This document shows, piece by piece, positions 26,382 through 40,544 of a stretch of DNA of 64,000 bases (position 1 is the stretch's first letter; the number at the start of each line of letters is the position of its first letter). This DNA is from Paragordius varius (lineage: Eukaryota; Nematomorpha): the NCBI GenBank assembly GCA_964247055.1, contig OZ176052.1:13888001-13952000 (forward strand), written 5' to 3'. Below the pieces are notes generated by a model that made no database searches, had not been told where the DNA came from, and saw only the letters and a program-made list of their open reading frames with translations. The translations under genes were made by a program, and so were the position numbers.

Positions 26382-29143
26382 TAGTCCGATCCCCAAAATA
26401 TTTGGGGTGATGATGGAACTACCATAGGGCTACCCAAAAAAAAATATGGCGACATCACCTGATCAAATTTGGATTTTAGGTAGCCATTTTTATTTTTAAA
26501 ATCGTATAAAATAAATTTTTTAAATATTTAAAAAATTCATAAAAATTACATTTATACTCCGATCTCGACAATATTTGGGGTGATGATGGAACTACCATAG
26601 GGCTACCCAAAAAAAATTATAGTGACATCACCTGATCAAATTTGGATTTTAGGTAGCCATTTTTATTTTTAAAATCGTATAAAATAAATTTTTTAAATAT
26701 TTAAAAAATTCAAAAATATTACATTTATACTCCGATCTCGAAAATATTTGGGGTGATGATGGAACTACCATAGGGCTACCCAAAAAAAATTATGGTGACA
26801 TCACCTGATCAAATTTGGATTTTAGGTAGCCATTAATATTTTTAAAATCGTATAAAATAAATTTTTTAAATATTTAAAAAATTCATAAAAATTACATTTA
26901 TAGTCTATCCCCAAAATATTTGGGGTGATGATGGAACTACCATAGGGCTACCCAAAAAAAATTATAGTGACATCACCTGATGAAATTTGGATTTTAGGTA
27001 GCCATTTTTATTTTTAAAATCGTATAAAATAAATTTAAATATTTAAAAAATTCATAAAAATTACATTTATAGTCCGATCTCGAAAATATTTGGGGTGATG
27101 ATGGAACTACCATAGGGCTACCCAAAAAAAATTATGGCGACATCACCTGATCAAATTTGGATTTTAGGTAGCCATTTTTATTTTTTAAATCGTATAAAAT
27201 AAATTTTTTAAATATTTAAAAAATTCATAAAAATTACATTTATACTCCGATCTCGAAAATATTTGGGGTGATGATGGAACTACCATAGGGCTACCCAAAA
27301 AAAATTATAGTGACATCACCTGATCAAATTTGGATTTTAGGTAGCCATTTTTATTTTTAAAATCGTATAAAATAAATTTTTTAAATATTTAAAAAATTCA
27401 TAAAAATTACATTTATAGTCCGATCCCCAAAATATTTGGGGTGATGATGGAACTACCATAGGGCTACCCAAAAAAAATTATGGCGACATCACCTGATCAA
27501 ATTTGGATTTTAGGTAGCCATTTTTATTTTGAAAATCGTATAAAATAAATTTTTTAAATATTTAAAAAATTCAAAAAAATTACATTTATACTTCGATCTC
27601 GAAAATATTTGGGGTGATGATGGAACTACCATAGGGCTACCCAAAAAAATTATAGTGACATCACCTTATCAAATTTGGATTTTAGGTAGCCATTTTTATT
27701 TTTAAAATCGTATAAAATAAATATTTTAAATATTTAAAAAATTCATAAAAATTACATTTATACTCCGATCTCGAAAATATTTGGGGTGATGATGGAACTA
27801 CCATAGGGCTACCCAAAAAAAATTATGGTGACATCACCTGATCAAATTTGGATTTTAGGTAGCCATTTTTACTTTTAAAATCGTATAAAATAAATTTTTT
27901 AAATATTTATAAAATTCATAAAAGTTACATTTATAGTCCGATCCACAAAATATTTGTGGTGATGATGGAACTACCATAGGGCTACCCAAAAAAAATTATG
28001 GTGACATCACCTTATCAAATTTGGATTTTAGGTAGCCATTTTTATTTTTAAAATCGTATAAAATAAATTTTTTAAATATTTATAAAATTCATAAAAATTA
28101 CATTTATAGTCCGATCCCCAAAATATTTGGGGTGATGATGGAACTACCATAGGGCTACCCAAAAAAAATTATGGTGACATCACCTGATCAAATTTGGATT
28201 TTAGGTAGCCATTTTTATTTTTAAAATCGTATAAAATAAATTTTTTAAATATTTAAAAAATTCATAAAAATTACATTTATAGTTTATCTCGAAAATATTT
28301 GGGGTGATGATGGAACTACCATAGGGCTACCCAAAAAAAATTATGGTGACATCACCTGATCAAATTTGGATTTTAGGTAGCCATTTTTATTTTTAAAATC
28401 GTATAAAATAAATTTTTTAAATATTTAAAAAATTCATAAAAATTACATTTATAGTCCGATCCCCAAAATATTTGGGGTGATGATGGAACTACCATAGGGC
28501 TACCCAAAAAAAATTATGGTGACATCACCTGATCAAATTTGGATTTTAGGTAGCCATTTTTATTTTTAAAATCGTATAAAATAAATTTTTTAAATATTTA
28601 AAAAATTCAAAAAAATTACATTTATACTCCGATCTCGACAATATTTGGGGTGATGATGGAACTACCATAGGGCTACCCAAAAAAAATTATGGTGACATCA
28701 CCTGATCAAATTTGGATTTTAGGTAGCCATTTTTATTTTTAAAATCGTATAAAATAAATTTTTTAAATATTTAAAAAATTCATAAAAATTACATTTATAC
28801 TCCGATCTCGAAAATATTTGGGGTGATGATGGAACTACCATAGGGCTACCCAAAAAAAATTATGGTGACATCACCTGATCAAATTTGGATTTTAGGTAGC
28901 CATTTTTACTTTTAAAATCGTATAAAATAAATTTTTTAAATATTTAAAAAATTCATAAAAGTTACATTTATAGTCCGATCCACAAAATATTTGTGGTGAT
29001 GATGGAACTACCATAGGGCTACCCAAAAAAAATTATGGTGACATCACCTGATCAAATTTGGATTTTAGGTAGCCATTTTTATTTTTAAAATCGTATAAAA
29101 TAAATTTTTTAAATATTTAAAAAATTCAAAAAAATTACATTTA
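26382..29143. repeat. Satellite monomers, mixed subfamilies
   Basis: About 16 monomers. They include shortened or altered starts (TATAGTCTATCCCC at about 26903; TATAGTTTATCTCG at about 28280), CATTAATATTTTTAAAA at about 26833, a monomer with a short deletion in the AT palindrome at about 27033, and TTTTGAAAATCG at 27531, also seen in the 8.5-12.4 kb and 36-40 kb blocks. TTTTTACTTTTAAAATCG occurs at about 27866 and 28903, 1037 bp (six monomers) apart, each time followed by a CCAC...GTGG monomer. No gene or foreign sequence. Confidence 0.72.
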
Positions 29144-31213
29144 TACTCCGATCTCGACAATATTTGGGGTGATGATGGAATTACCATAGGGCTACCCAAA
29201 AAAAATTATGGTGACATCACCTGATCAAATTTGGATTTTAGGTAGCCATTTTTATTTTTAAAATCGTATAAAATAAATTTTTTAAATATTCAAAAAATTC
29301 ATAAAATTACATTTATACTCCGATCTCGAAAATATTTGGGGTGATGATGGAACTACCATAGGGCTACCCAAAAAAAATTATGGTGACATCACCTGATCAA
29401 ATTTGGATTTTAGGTAGCCATTTTTATTTTTAAAATCGTATAAAATAAATTTTTTAAATATTCAAAAAATTCATAAAATTACATTTATACTCCGATCTCG
29501 AAAATATTTGGGGTGATGATGGAACTACCATAGGGCTACCCAAAAAAAATTATGGTGACATCACCTGATCAAATTTGGATTTTAGGTAGCCATTTTTATT
29601 TTTAAAATCGTATAAAATAAATTTTTTAAATATTTAAAAAATTCATAAAAATTACATTTATACTCCGATCTCGAAAATATTTGGGGTGATGATGGAACTA
29701 CCATAGGGCTACCCAAAAAAAATTATGGCGACATCACCTGATCAAATTTGGATTTTAGGTAGCGATTTTTATTTTTAAAATCATATAAAATAAATTTTTT
29801 AAATATTTAAAAAATTCATAAAAATTACATTTATACTCCGATCTCGAAAATATTTGGGGTGATGATGGAACTACCATAGGGCTACCCAAAATAAAATATA
29901 GTGACATCACCTGATCAAATTTGGATTTTAGGTAGCCATTTTTATTTTTAAAATCGTATAAAATAAATTTTTAAATATTTAAAAAATTCATAAAAATTAC
30001 ATTTATAGTCCGATCCCCAAAATATTTGGGGTGATGATGGAACTACCATAGGGCTACCCAAAAAAAATTATAGTGACATCACCTGATCAAATTTGGATTT
30101 TAGGTAGCCATTTTTATTTTTAAAATCGTATAAAATAAATTTTTTAAATATTTAAAAAATTCAAAAAAATTACATTTATACTCCGATCTCGACAATATTT
30201 GGGGTGATGATGGAATTACCATAGGGCTACCCAAAAAAAATTATGGTGACATCACCTGATCAAATTTGGATTTTAGGTAGCCATTTTTATTTTTAAAATC
30301 GTATAAAATAAATTTTTTAAATATTCAAAAAATTCATAAAATTACATTTATACTCCGATCTCGAAAATATTTGGGGTGATGATGGAACTACCATAGGGCT
30401 ACCCAAAAAAAATTATGGTGACATCACCTGATCAAATTTGGATTTTAGGTAGCCATTTTTATTTTTAAAATCGTATAAAATAAATTTTTTAAATATTCAA
30501 AAAATTCATAAAATTACATTTATACTCCGATCTCGAAAATATTTGGGGTGATGATGGAACTACCATAGGGCTACCCAAAAAAAATTATGGTGACATCACC
30601 TGATCAAATTTGGATTTTAGGTAGCCATTTTTATTTTTAAAATCGTATAAAATAAATTTTTTAAATATTTAAAAAATTCTAAAAAATTACATTTATACTC
30701 CGATCTCGAAAATATTTAGGGTGATGATGGAACTACCATAGGGCTACCCAAAAAAAATTATGGCGACATCACCTGATCAAATTTGGATTTTAGGTAGCGA
30801 TTTTTATTTTTAAAATCATATAAAATAAATTTTTTAAATATTTAAAAAATTCATAAAAATTACATTTATACTCCGATCTCGAAAATATTTGGGGTGATGA
30901 TGGAACTACCATAGGGCTACCCAAAATAAAATATAGTGACATCACCTGATCAAATTTGGATTTTAGGTAGCCATTTTTATTTTTAAAATCGTATAAAATA
31001 AATTTTTAAATATTTAAAAAATTCATAAAAATTACATTTATAGTCCGATCCCCAAAATATTTGGGGTGATGATGGAACTACCATAGGGCTACCCAAAAAA
31101 AATTATAGTGACATCACCTGATCAAATTTGGATTTTAGGTAGCCATTTTTATTTTTAAAATCGTATAAAATAAATTTTTTAAATATTTAAAAAATTCATA
31201 AAAATTACATTTA
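29144..31213. repeat. HOR block: 6-mer, 1035 bp, two copies
   Basis: Copies are 29144-30178 and 30179-31213. Shared markers in order: TCTCGAC with AATTACC; two monomers with AAATATTCAAAAAATTC; GTAGCGATTTTT with AAATCATAT; and CCCAAAATAAAATATAGTG at 29891 and 30926, giving 1035 bp. The copies differ at a few bases, for example ATTTAGGGTG and TTCTAAAAAATTAC only in copy 2. They are therefore slightly older, or edited since the duplication, compared with the 8-mer at 4.8 kb. Confidence 0.85.
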
Positions 31214-32249
31214 TAGTCCGATCCCCAAAATATTTGGGGTGATGATGGAACAACCATAGGGCTACGCAAAAAAAATTATGGCGACATCACCTGATCAAAT
31301 TTGGATTTTAGGTAGCCATTTTTATTTTTAAAATCGTATAAAATAAATTTTTTAAATATTTAAAAAATTCTAAAAAATTACATTTATACTCCGATCTCGA
31401 AAATATTTGGGGTGATGATGGAACTACCATAGGGCTACCCAAAAAAAATTATGGCGACATCACCTGATCAAATTTGGATTTTAGGTAGCCATTTTTATTT
31501 TTAAAATCGTATAAAATAAATTTCTTAAATATTTAAAAAATTCATAAAAATTACATTTATACTCCGATCTCGACAATATTTGGGGTGATGATGGAACTAC
31601 AATAGGGCTACCCAAAAAAAATTATAGTGACATCACCTGATCAAATTTGGATTTTAGGTAGCGATTTTTATTTTTAAAATCGTATAAAATAAATTTTTTA
31701 AATATTTAAAAAATTCATAAAAATTACATTTATACTCCGATCTCGAAAATATTTGGGGTGAGGATGGAACTACCATAGCGCTACCCAAAAAAAATTATAG
31801 TGACATCACCTGATCAAATTTGGATTTTAGGTAGCCATAATTATCTAAAACTCGTATAAAATAATTTTTTTAAATATTTAAAAAATTCATAAAAATTACA
31901 TTTATAGTCCGATCCCCAAAATATTTGGGGTGATGATGGAACTACCATAGGGCTACCCAAAAAAAATTATAGTGACATCACCTGATCAAATTTGGATTTT
32001 AGGTAGCCATTTTTATTTTTAAAATCGTATAAAATAAATTTTTTAAATATTCAAAAAATTCATAAAATTACATTTATACTCCGATCTCGAAAATATTTGG
32101 GGTGATGATGGAACTACCATAGGGCTACCCAAAAAAAATTATGGTGACATCACCTGATCAAATTTGGATTTTAGGTAGCCATTTTTATTTTTAAAATCGT
32201 ATAAAATAAATTTTTTAAATATTTAAAAAATTCATAAAAATTACATTTA
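31214..32249. repeat. Satellite monomers, mixed subfamilies
   Basis: Six monomers linking two HOR blocks. They include an ACAACC/CTACGC/GGCGAC monomer, GTAGCGATTTTT at about 31660, GGGGTGAGGATGG with TAGCGCTACCC at about 31755, and CCATAATTATCTAAAACTCG near 31838. The last variant is otherwise found only at about 40991 and 43055, inside the 12-mer at 40.5-44.5 kb, more than 9 kb away. Confidence 0.72.
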
Positions 32250-35200
32250 TACTCCGATCTCGAAAATATTTGGGGTGATGATGGAACTACCATAGGGCTA
32301 CGCAAAAAAAATTATGGTGACATCACCTGATCAAATTTGGATTTTAGGTAGCCATTTTTACTTTTAAAATCGTATAAAATAAATTTTTTAAATATTTAAA
32401 AAATTCATAAAAGTTACATTTATAGTCCGATCCACAAAATATTTGTGGTGATGATGGAACTACCATAGGGCTACCCAAAAAAAATTATGGTGACATCACC
32501 TGATCAAATTTGGATTTTAGGTAGCCATTTTTATTTTTAAAATCGTATAAAATAAATTTTTTAAATATTTAAAAAATTCAAAAAAATTACATTTATACTC
32601 CGATCTCGAAAATATTTGGGGTGATGATGGAATTACCATAGGGCTACCCAAAAAAAATTATGGTGACATCACCTGATCAAATTTGGATTTTAGGTAGCCA
32701 TTTTTATTTTTAAAATCGTATAAAATAAATTTTTTAAATATTCAAAAAATTCATAAAATTACATTTATACTCCGATCTCGAAAATATTTGGGGTGATGAT
32801 GGAACTACCATAGGGCTACCCAAAAAAAATTATGGTGACATCACCTGATCAAATTTGGATTTTAGGTAGCCATTTTTATTTTTAAAATCGTATAAAATAA
32901 ATTTTTTAAATATTCAAAAAATTCATAAAATTACATTTATACTCCGATCTCGAAAATATTTGGGGTGATGATGGAACTACCATAGGGCTACCCAAAAAAA
33001 ATTATGGTGACATCACCTGATCAAATTTGGATTTTAGGTAGCCATTTTTATTTTTAAAATCGTATAAAATAAATTTTTTAAATATTTAAAAAATTCATAA
33101 AAATTACATTTATACTCCGATCTCGAAAATATTTGGGGTGATGATGGAACTACCATAGGGCTACCCAAAAAAAATTATGGTGACATCACCTGATCAAATT
33201 TGGATTTTAGGTAGCCATTTTTACTTTTAAAATCGTATAAAATAAATTTTTTAAATATTTAAAAAATTCATAAAAGTTACATTTATAGTCCGATCCACAA
33301 AATATTTGTGGTGATGATGGAACTACCATAGGGCTACCCAAAAAAAATTATGGTGACATCACCTTATCAAATTTGGATTTTAGGTAGCCATTTTTATTTT
33401 TAAAATCGTATAAAATAAATTTTTTAAATATTTAAAAAATTCATAAAAATTACATTTATACTCCGATCTCGAAAATATTTGGGGTGATGATGGAACTACC
33501 ATAGGGCTACCCAAAAAAAATTATAGTGACCTCACCTGATCAAATTTGGATTTTAGGTAGCCATTTTTATTTTTAAAATCGTATAAAATAAATTTTTTAA
33601 ATATTTAAAAAATTCATAAAAATTACATTTATAGTCCGATCTCGAAAATATTTGGGGTGATGATGGAACTACCATAGGGCTACCCAAAAAAAATTATGGC
33701 GACATCACCTGATCAAATTTGGATTTTAGGTAGCCATTTTTATTTTTAAAATCGTATAAAATAAATTTTTTAAATATTTAAAAAATTCAAAAAAATTACA
33801 TTTATACTCCGATCTCGACAATATTTGGGGTGATGATGGAATTACCATAGGGCTACCCAAAAAAAATTATGGTGACATCACCTGATCAAATTTGGATTTT
33901 AGGTAGCCATTTTTATTTTTAAAATCGTATAAAATAAATTTTTTAAATATTTAAAAAATTCAAAAATATTACATTTATACTCCGATCTCGAAAATATTTG
34001 GGGTGATGATGGAACTACCATAGGGCTACCCAAAAAAAATTATGGTGACATCACCTGATCAAATTTGGATTTTAGGTAGCCATTTTTATTTTTAAAATCG
34101 TATAAAATAAATTTTTTAAATATTTAAAAAATTCAAAAAAATTACATTTATACTCCGATCTCGACAATATTTGGGGTGATGATGGAATTACCATAGGGCT
34201 ACCCAAAAAAAATTATGGTGACATCACCTGATCAAATTTGGATTTTAGGTAGCCATTTTTATTTTTAAAATCGTATAAAATAAATTTTTTAAATATTTAA
34301 AAAATTCATAAAAATTACATTTATACTCCGATCTCGAAAATATTTGGGGTGATGATGGAACTACCATAGGGCTACCCAAAAAAAATTATGGTGACATCAC
34401 CTGATCAAATTTGGATTTTAGGTAGCCATTTTTACTTTTAAAATCGTATAAAATAAATTTTTTAAATATTTAAAAAATTCATAAAAGTTACATTTATAGT
34501 CCGATCCACAAAATATTTGTGGTGATGATGGAACTACCATAGGGCTACCCAAAAGAAATTATGGTGACATCACCTGATCAAATTTGGATTTTAGGTAGCC
34601 ATTTTTATTTTTAAAATCGTATAAAATAAATTTTTTAAATATTTAAAAAATTCAAAAAAATTACATTTATACTCCGATCTCGACAATATTTGGGGTGATG
34701 ATGGAATTACCATAGGGCTACCCAAAAAAAATTATGGTGACATCACCTGATCAAATTTGGATTTTAGGTAGCCATTTTTATTTTTAAAATCGTATAAAAT
34801 AAATTTTTTAAATATTCAAAAAATTCATAAAATTACATTTATACTCCGATCTCGAAAATATTTGGGGTGATGATGGAACTACCATAGGGCTACCCAAAAA
34901 AAATTATGGTGACATCACCTGATCAAATTTGGATTTTAGGTAGCCATTTTTATTTTTAAAATCGTATAAAATAAATTTTTTAAATATTCAAAAAATTCAT
35001 AAAATTACATTTATACTCCGATCTCGAAAATATTTGGGGTGATGATGGAACTACCATAGGGCTACCCAAAAAAAATTATGGTGACATCACCTGATCAAAT
35101 TTGGATTTTAGGTAGCCATTTTTATTTTTAAAATCGTATAAAATAAATTTTTTAAATATTTAAAAAATTCATAAAAATTACATTTATACTCCGATCTCGA

Positions 35201-36224
35201 AAATATATGGGGTGATGATGGAACTACCATAGGGCTACCCAAAAAAAATTATGGTGACATCACCTGATCAAATTTGGATTTTAGGTAGCCATTTTTACTT
35301 TTAAAATCGTATAAAATAAATTTTTTAAATATTTAAAAAATTCATAAAAGTTACATTTATAGTCCGATCCACAAAATATTTGTGGTGATGATGGAACTAC
35401 CATAGGGCTACCCAAAAAAAATTATGGTGACATCACCTTATCAAATTTGGATTTTAGGTAGCCATTTTTATTTTTAATATCGTATAAAATAAATTTTTTA
35501 AATATTTAAAAAATTCATAAAAATTACATTTATACTCCGATCTCGAAAATATTTGGGGTGATGATGGAACTACCATAGGGCTACCCAAAAAAAATTATAG
35601 TGACATCACCTGATCAAATTTGGATTTTAGGTAGCCATTTTTATTTTTAAAATCGTATAAAATAAATTTTTTAAATATTTAAAAAATTCATAAAAATTAC
35701 ATTTATAGTCCGATCTCGAAAATATTTGGGGTGATGATGGAACTACCATAGGGCTACCCAAAAAAAATTATGGCGACATCACCTGATCAAATTTGGATTT
35801 TAGGTAGCCATTTTTATTTTTTAAATCGTATAAAATAAATTTTTTAAATATTTAAAAAATTCAAAAAAATTACATTTATACTCCGATCTCGACAATATTT
35901 GGGGTGATGATGGAATTACCATAGGGCTACCCAAAAAAAATTATGGTGACATCACCTGATCAAATTTGGATTTTAGGTAGCCATTTTTATTTTTAAAATC
36001 GTATAAAATAAATTTTTTAAATATTTAAAAAATTCAAAAATATTACATTTATACTCCGATCTCGAAAATATTTGGGGTGATGATGGAACTACCATAGGGC
36101 TACCCAAAAAAAATTATGGTGACATCACCTGATCAAATTTGGATTTTAGGTAGCCATTTTTATTTTTAATATCGTATAAAATAAATTTTTTAAATATTTA
36201 AAAAATTCATAAAAATTACATTTA
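32250..36224. repeat. HOR block: 12-mer, 2074 bp, about 1.9 copies
   Basis: Copy 1 is 32250-34323 and copy 2 is 34324 to about 36224. TTTTTACTTTTAAAATCG occurs at 32360 and 33223 and again at 34434 and 35297, each pair 2074 bp apart. The CCAC...GTGG monomers do the same (32432/34506 and 33295/35369), followed by CCTTATC, TAGTCCGATCTCG with GGCGAC, and TTCAAAAATATTAC. A few sites differ, such as TCTCGAAAAT against TCTCGACAAT in the third monomer and AATATATGGGG only in copy 2. The second copy also takes part in the 16-mer that follows, so the two duplications are nested. Confidence 0.82.
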
Positions 36225-39200
36225 TACTCCGATCTCGAAAATATTTGGGGTGATGATGGAACTACCATAGGGCTACCCAAAAAAATTATAGTGACATCAC
36301 CTGATCAAATTTGGATTTTAGGTAGCCATTTTTATTTTTAAAATCGTATAAAATAAATTTTTTAAATATTTAAAAAATTCATAAAAATTACATTTATAGT
36401 CCGATCCCCAAAATATTTGGGGTGATGATGGAACTACCATAGGGCTACCCAAAAAAAATTATGGCGACATCACCTGATCAAATTTGGATTTTAGGTAGCC
36501 ATTTTTATTTTGAAAATCGTATAAAATAAATTTTTTAAATATTTAAAAAATTCAAAAAAATTACATTTATACTTCGATCTCGAAAATATTTGGGGTGATG
36601 ATGGAACTACCATAAAGCTACCCAAAAAAATTATAGTGACATCACCTTATCAAATTTGGATATTAGGTAGCCATTTTTATTTTTAAAATCGTATAAAATA
36701 AATTTTTTAAATATTTAAAAAATTCATAAAAGTTACATTTATAGTCCGATCCACAAAATATTTGTGGTGATGATGGAACTACCATAGGGCTACCCAAAAA
36801 AAATTATGGTGACATCACCTGATCAAATTTGGATTTTAGGTAGCCATTTTTATTTTTAAAATCGTATAAAATAAATTTTTTAAATATTTAAAAAATTCAT
36901 AAAATTACATTTATACTCCGATCTCGAAAATATTTGGGGTGATGAGGGAACTACCATAGGGCTACCCAAAAAAAATTATGGTGACATCACCTGATCAAAT
37001 TTGGATTTTAGGTAGCCATTTTTATTTTTAAAATCGTATAAAATAAATTTTTTAAATATTAAAAAAATTCATAAAAATTACATTTATACTCCGATCTCGA
37101 AAATATTTGGGGTGATGATGGAACTACCATAGGGCTACGCAAAAAAAATTATGGTGACATCACCTGATCAAATTTGGATTTTAGGTAGCCATTTTTATTT
37201 TTAAAATCGTATAAAATAAATTTTTTAAATATTTAAAAAATTCAAAAATATTACATTTATACTCCGATCTCGAAAATATTTGGGGTGATGATGGAACTAC
37301 CATAGGGCTACCCAAAAAAAATTATGGTGACATCACCTGATCAAATTTGGATTTTAGGTAGCCATTTTTATTTTTAAAATCGTATAAAATAAATTTTTTA
37401 AATATTTAAAAAATTCATAAAAATTACATTTATAGTCCGATCTCGAAAATATTTGGGGTGATGATGGAACTACCATAGGGCTACCCAAAAAAAATTATGG
37501 CGACATCACCTGATCAAATTTGGATTTTAGGTAGCCATTTTTATTTTTTAAATCGTATAAAATAAATTTTTTAAATATTTAAAAAATTCAAAAAAATTAC
37601 ATTTATACTCCGATCTCGACAATATTTGGGGTGATGATGGAATTACCATAGGGCTACCCAAAAAAAATTATGGTGACATCACCTGATCAAATTTGGATTT
37701 TAGGTAGCCATTTTTATTTTTAAAATCGTATAAAATAAATTTTTTAATTATTTAAAAAATTCAAAAATATTACATTTATACTCCGATCTCGAAAATATTT
37801 GGGGTGATGATGGAACTACCATAGGGCTACCCAAAAAAAATTATGGTGACATCACCTGATCAAATTTGGATTTTAGGTAGCCATTTTTATTTTTAAAATC
37901 GTATAAAATAAATTTTTTAAATATTTAAAAAATTCATAAAAATTACATTTATACTCCGATCTCGAAAATATTTGGGGTGATGATGGAACTACCATAGGGC
38001 TACCCAAAAAAAATTATGGTGACATCACCTGATCAAATTTGGATTTTAGGTAGCCATTTTTACTTTTAAAATCGTATAAAATAAATTTTTTAAATATTTA
38101 AAAAATTCATAAAAGTTACATTTATAGTCCGATCCACAAAATATTTGTGGTGATGATGGAACTACCATAGGGCTACCCAAAAAAAATTATGGTGACATCA
38201 CCTTATCAAATTTGGATTTTAGGTAGCCATTTTTATTTTTAAAATCGTATAAAATAAATTTTTTAAATATTTAAAAAATTCATAAAAATTACATTTATAC
38301 TCCGATCTCGAAAATATTTGGGGTGATGATGGAACTACCATAGGGCTACCCAAAAAAAATTATAGTGACATCACCTGATCAAATTTGGATTTTAGGTAGC
38401 CATTTTTATTTTTAAAATCGTATAAAATAAATTTTTTAAATATTTAAAAAATTCATAAAAATTACATTTATAGTCCGATCTCGAAAATATTTGGGGTGAT
38501 GATGGAACTACCATAGGGCTACCCAAAAAAAATTATGGCGACATCACCTGATCAAATTTGGATTTTAGGTAGCCATTTTTGTTTTTTAAATCGTATAAAA
38601 TAAATTTTTTAAATATTTAAAAAATTCAAAAAAATTACATTTATACTCCGATCTCGACAATATTTGGGGTGATGATGGAATTACCATAGGGCTACCCAAA
38701 AAAAATTATGGTGACATCACCTGATCAAATTTGGATTTTAGGTAGCCATTTTTATTTTTAAAATCGTATAAAATAAATTTTTTAAATATTTAAAAAATTC
38801 AAAAATATTACATTTATACTCCGATCTCGAAAATATTTGGGGTGATGATGGAACTACCATAGGGCTACCCAAAAAAAATTATGGTGACATCACCTGATCA
38901 AATTTGGATTTTAGGTAGCCATTTTTATTTTTAAAATCGTATAAAATAAATTTTTTAAATATTTAAAAAATTCATAAAAATTACATTTATACTCCGATCT
39001 CGAAAATATTTGGGGTGATGATGGAACTACCATAGGGCTACCCAAAAAAATTATAGTGACATCACCTGATCAAATTTGGATTTTAGGTAGCCATTTTTAT
39101 TTTTAAAATCGTATAAAATAAATTTTTTAAATATTTAAAAAATTCATAAAAATTACATTTATAGTCCGATCCCCAAAATATTTGGGGTGATGATGGAACT

Positions 39201-40012
39201 ACCATAGGGCTACCCAAAAAAAATTATGGCGACATCACCTGATCAAATTTGGATTTTAGGTAGCCATTTTTATTTTGAAAATCGTATAAAATAAATTTTT
39301 TAAATATTTAAAAAATTCAAAAAAATTACATTTATACTTCGATCTCGAAAATATTTGGGGTGATGATGGAACTACCATAGGGCTACCCAAAAAAATTATA
39401 GTGACATCACCTTATCAAATTTGGATATTAGGTAGCCATTTTTATTTTTAAAATCGTATAAAATAAATTTTTTAAATATTTAAAAAATTCATAAAAGTTA
39501 CATTTATAGTCCGATCCACAAAATATTTGTGGTGATGATGGAACTACCATAGGGCTACCCAAAAAAAATTATGGTGACATCACCTGATCAAATTTGGATT
39601 TTAGGTAGCCATTTTTATTTTTAAAATCGTATAAAATAAATTTTTTAAATATTTAAAAAATTCATAAAATTACATTTATACTCCGATCTCGAAAATATTT
39701 GGGGTGATGAGGGAACTACCATAGGGCTACCCAAAAAAAATTATGGTGACATCACCTGATCAAATTTGGATTTTAGGTAGCCATTTTTATTTTTAAAATC
39801 GTATAAAATAAATTTTTTAAATATTAAAAAAATTCATAAAAATTACATTTATACTCCGATCTCGAAAATATTTGGGGTGATGATGGAACTACCATAGGGC
39901 TACGCAAAAAAAATTATGGTGACATCACCTGATCAAATTTGGATTTTAGGTAGCCATTTTTATTTTTAAAATCGTATAAAATAAATTTTTTAAATATTTA
40001 AAATATTCATAA
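35014..40012. repeat. HOR block: 16-mer, 2765 bp, about 1.8 copies
   Basis: Copy 1 is 35014-37778; copy 2 runs from 37779 to about 40012. Markers all spaced 2765 bp: TTTTTACTTTTAAAATCG (35297/38062), CCAC...GTGG (35369/38134 and 36751/39516), TTTTTTAAATCG (about 35818/38583), TTTTGAAAATCG (36512/39277) and GATGAGGGAAC (36944/39709). The last three monomers of copy 1 (about 37250-37778) resemble 35705-36050, an extra internal duplication. TTTTGAAAATCG and GAGGGAAC are also paired in the 2062-bp unit at 8.45 kb, so a piece of that unit is shared over about 28 kb. Confidence 0.85.
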
Positions 40013-40544
40013 AAATTACATTTATACTCCGATCTCGAAAATATTTGGGGTGATGATGGAACTACCATAGGGCTACCCAAAAAAAATTTATGGTGACATC
40101 ACCTGATCAAATTTGGATTTTAGGTAGCCATTTTTATTTTTAAAATCGTATAAAATAAATTTTTTAAATATTTAAAAAATTCATAAAAGTTACATTTATA
40201 GTCCGATCCACAAAATATTTGTGGTGATGATGGAACTACCATAGGGCTACCCAAAAAAAATTATGGTGACATCACCTTATCAAATTTGGATTTTAGGTAG
40301 CCATTTTTATTTTTAAAATCGTATAAAATAAATTTTTTAAATATTTAAAAAATTCATAAAAATTACATTTATACTCCGATCTCGAAAATATTTGGGGTGA
40401 TGATGGAACTACCATAGGGCTACGCAAAAAAAATTATGGTGACATCACCTGATCAAATTTGGATTTTAGGTAGCCATTTTTATTTTTAAAATCGTATAAA
40501 ATAAATTTTTTAAATATTTAAAATATTCATAAAAATTACATTTA

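Larger units (their letters stand above)
9499..40224. repeat. Zone of CCAC...GTGG palindrome monomers (18 copies found)
   Basis: The variant CCACAAAATATTTGTGG keeps the full 7-bp stem of the 10-26 palindrome through a paired change in both arms. I located it starting at 9499, 10006, 11561, 12069, 21049, 25008, 25699, 26218, 27943, 28980, 32432, 33295, 34506, 35369, 36751, 38134, 39516 and 40208, and nowhere outside this zone. Each is preceded by AAAAGTTACATT rather than AAAAATTACATT, so the copies share one ancestor. Half-changed CCCC...GTGG forms start at 16047, 21734, 23454, 47444, 48308, 49346, 50557, 51596 and 57810, also preceded by AAAAGT. Confidence 0.85.
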
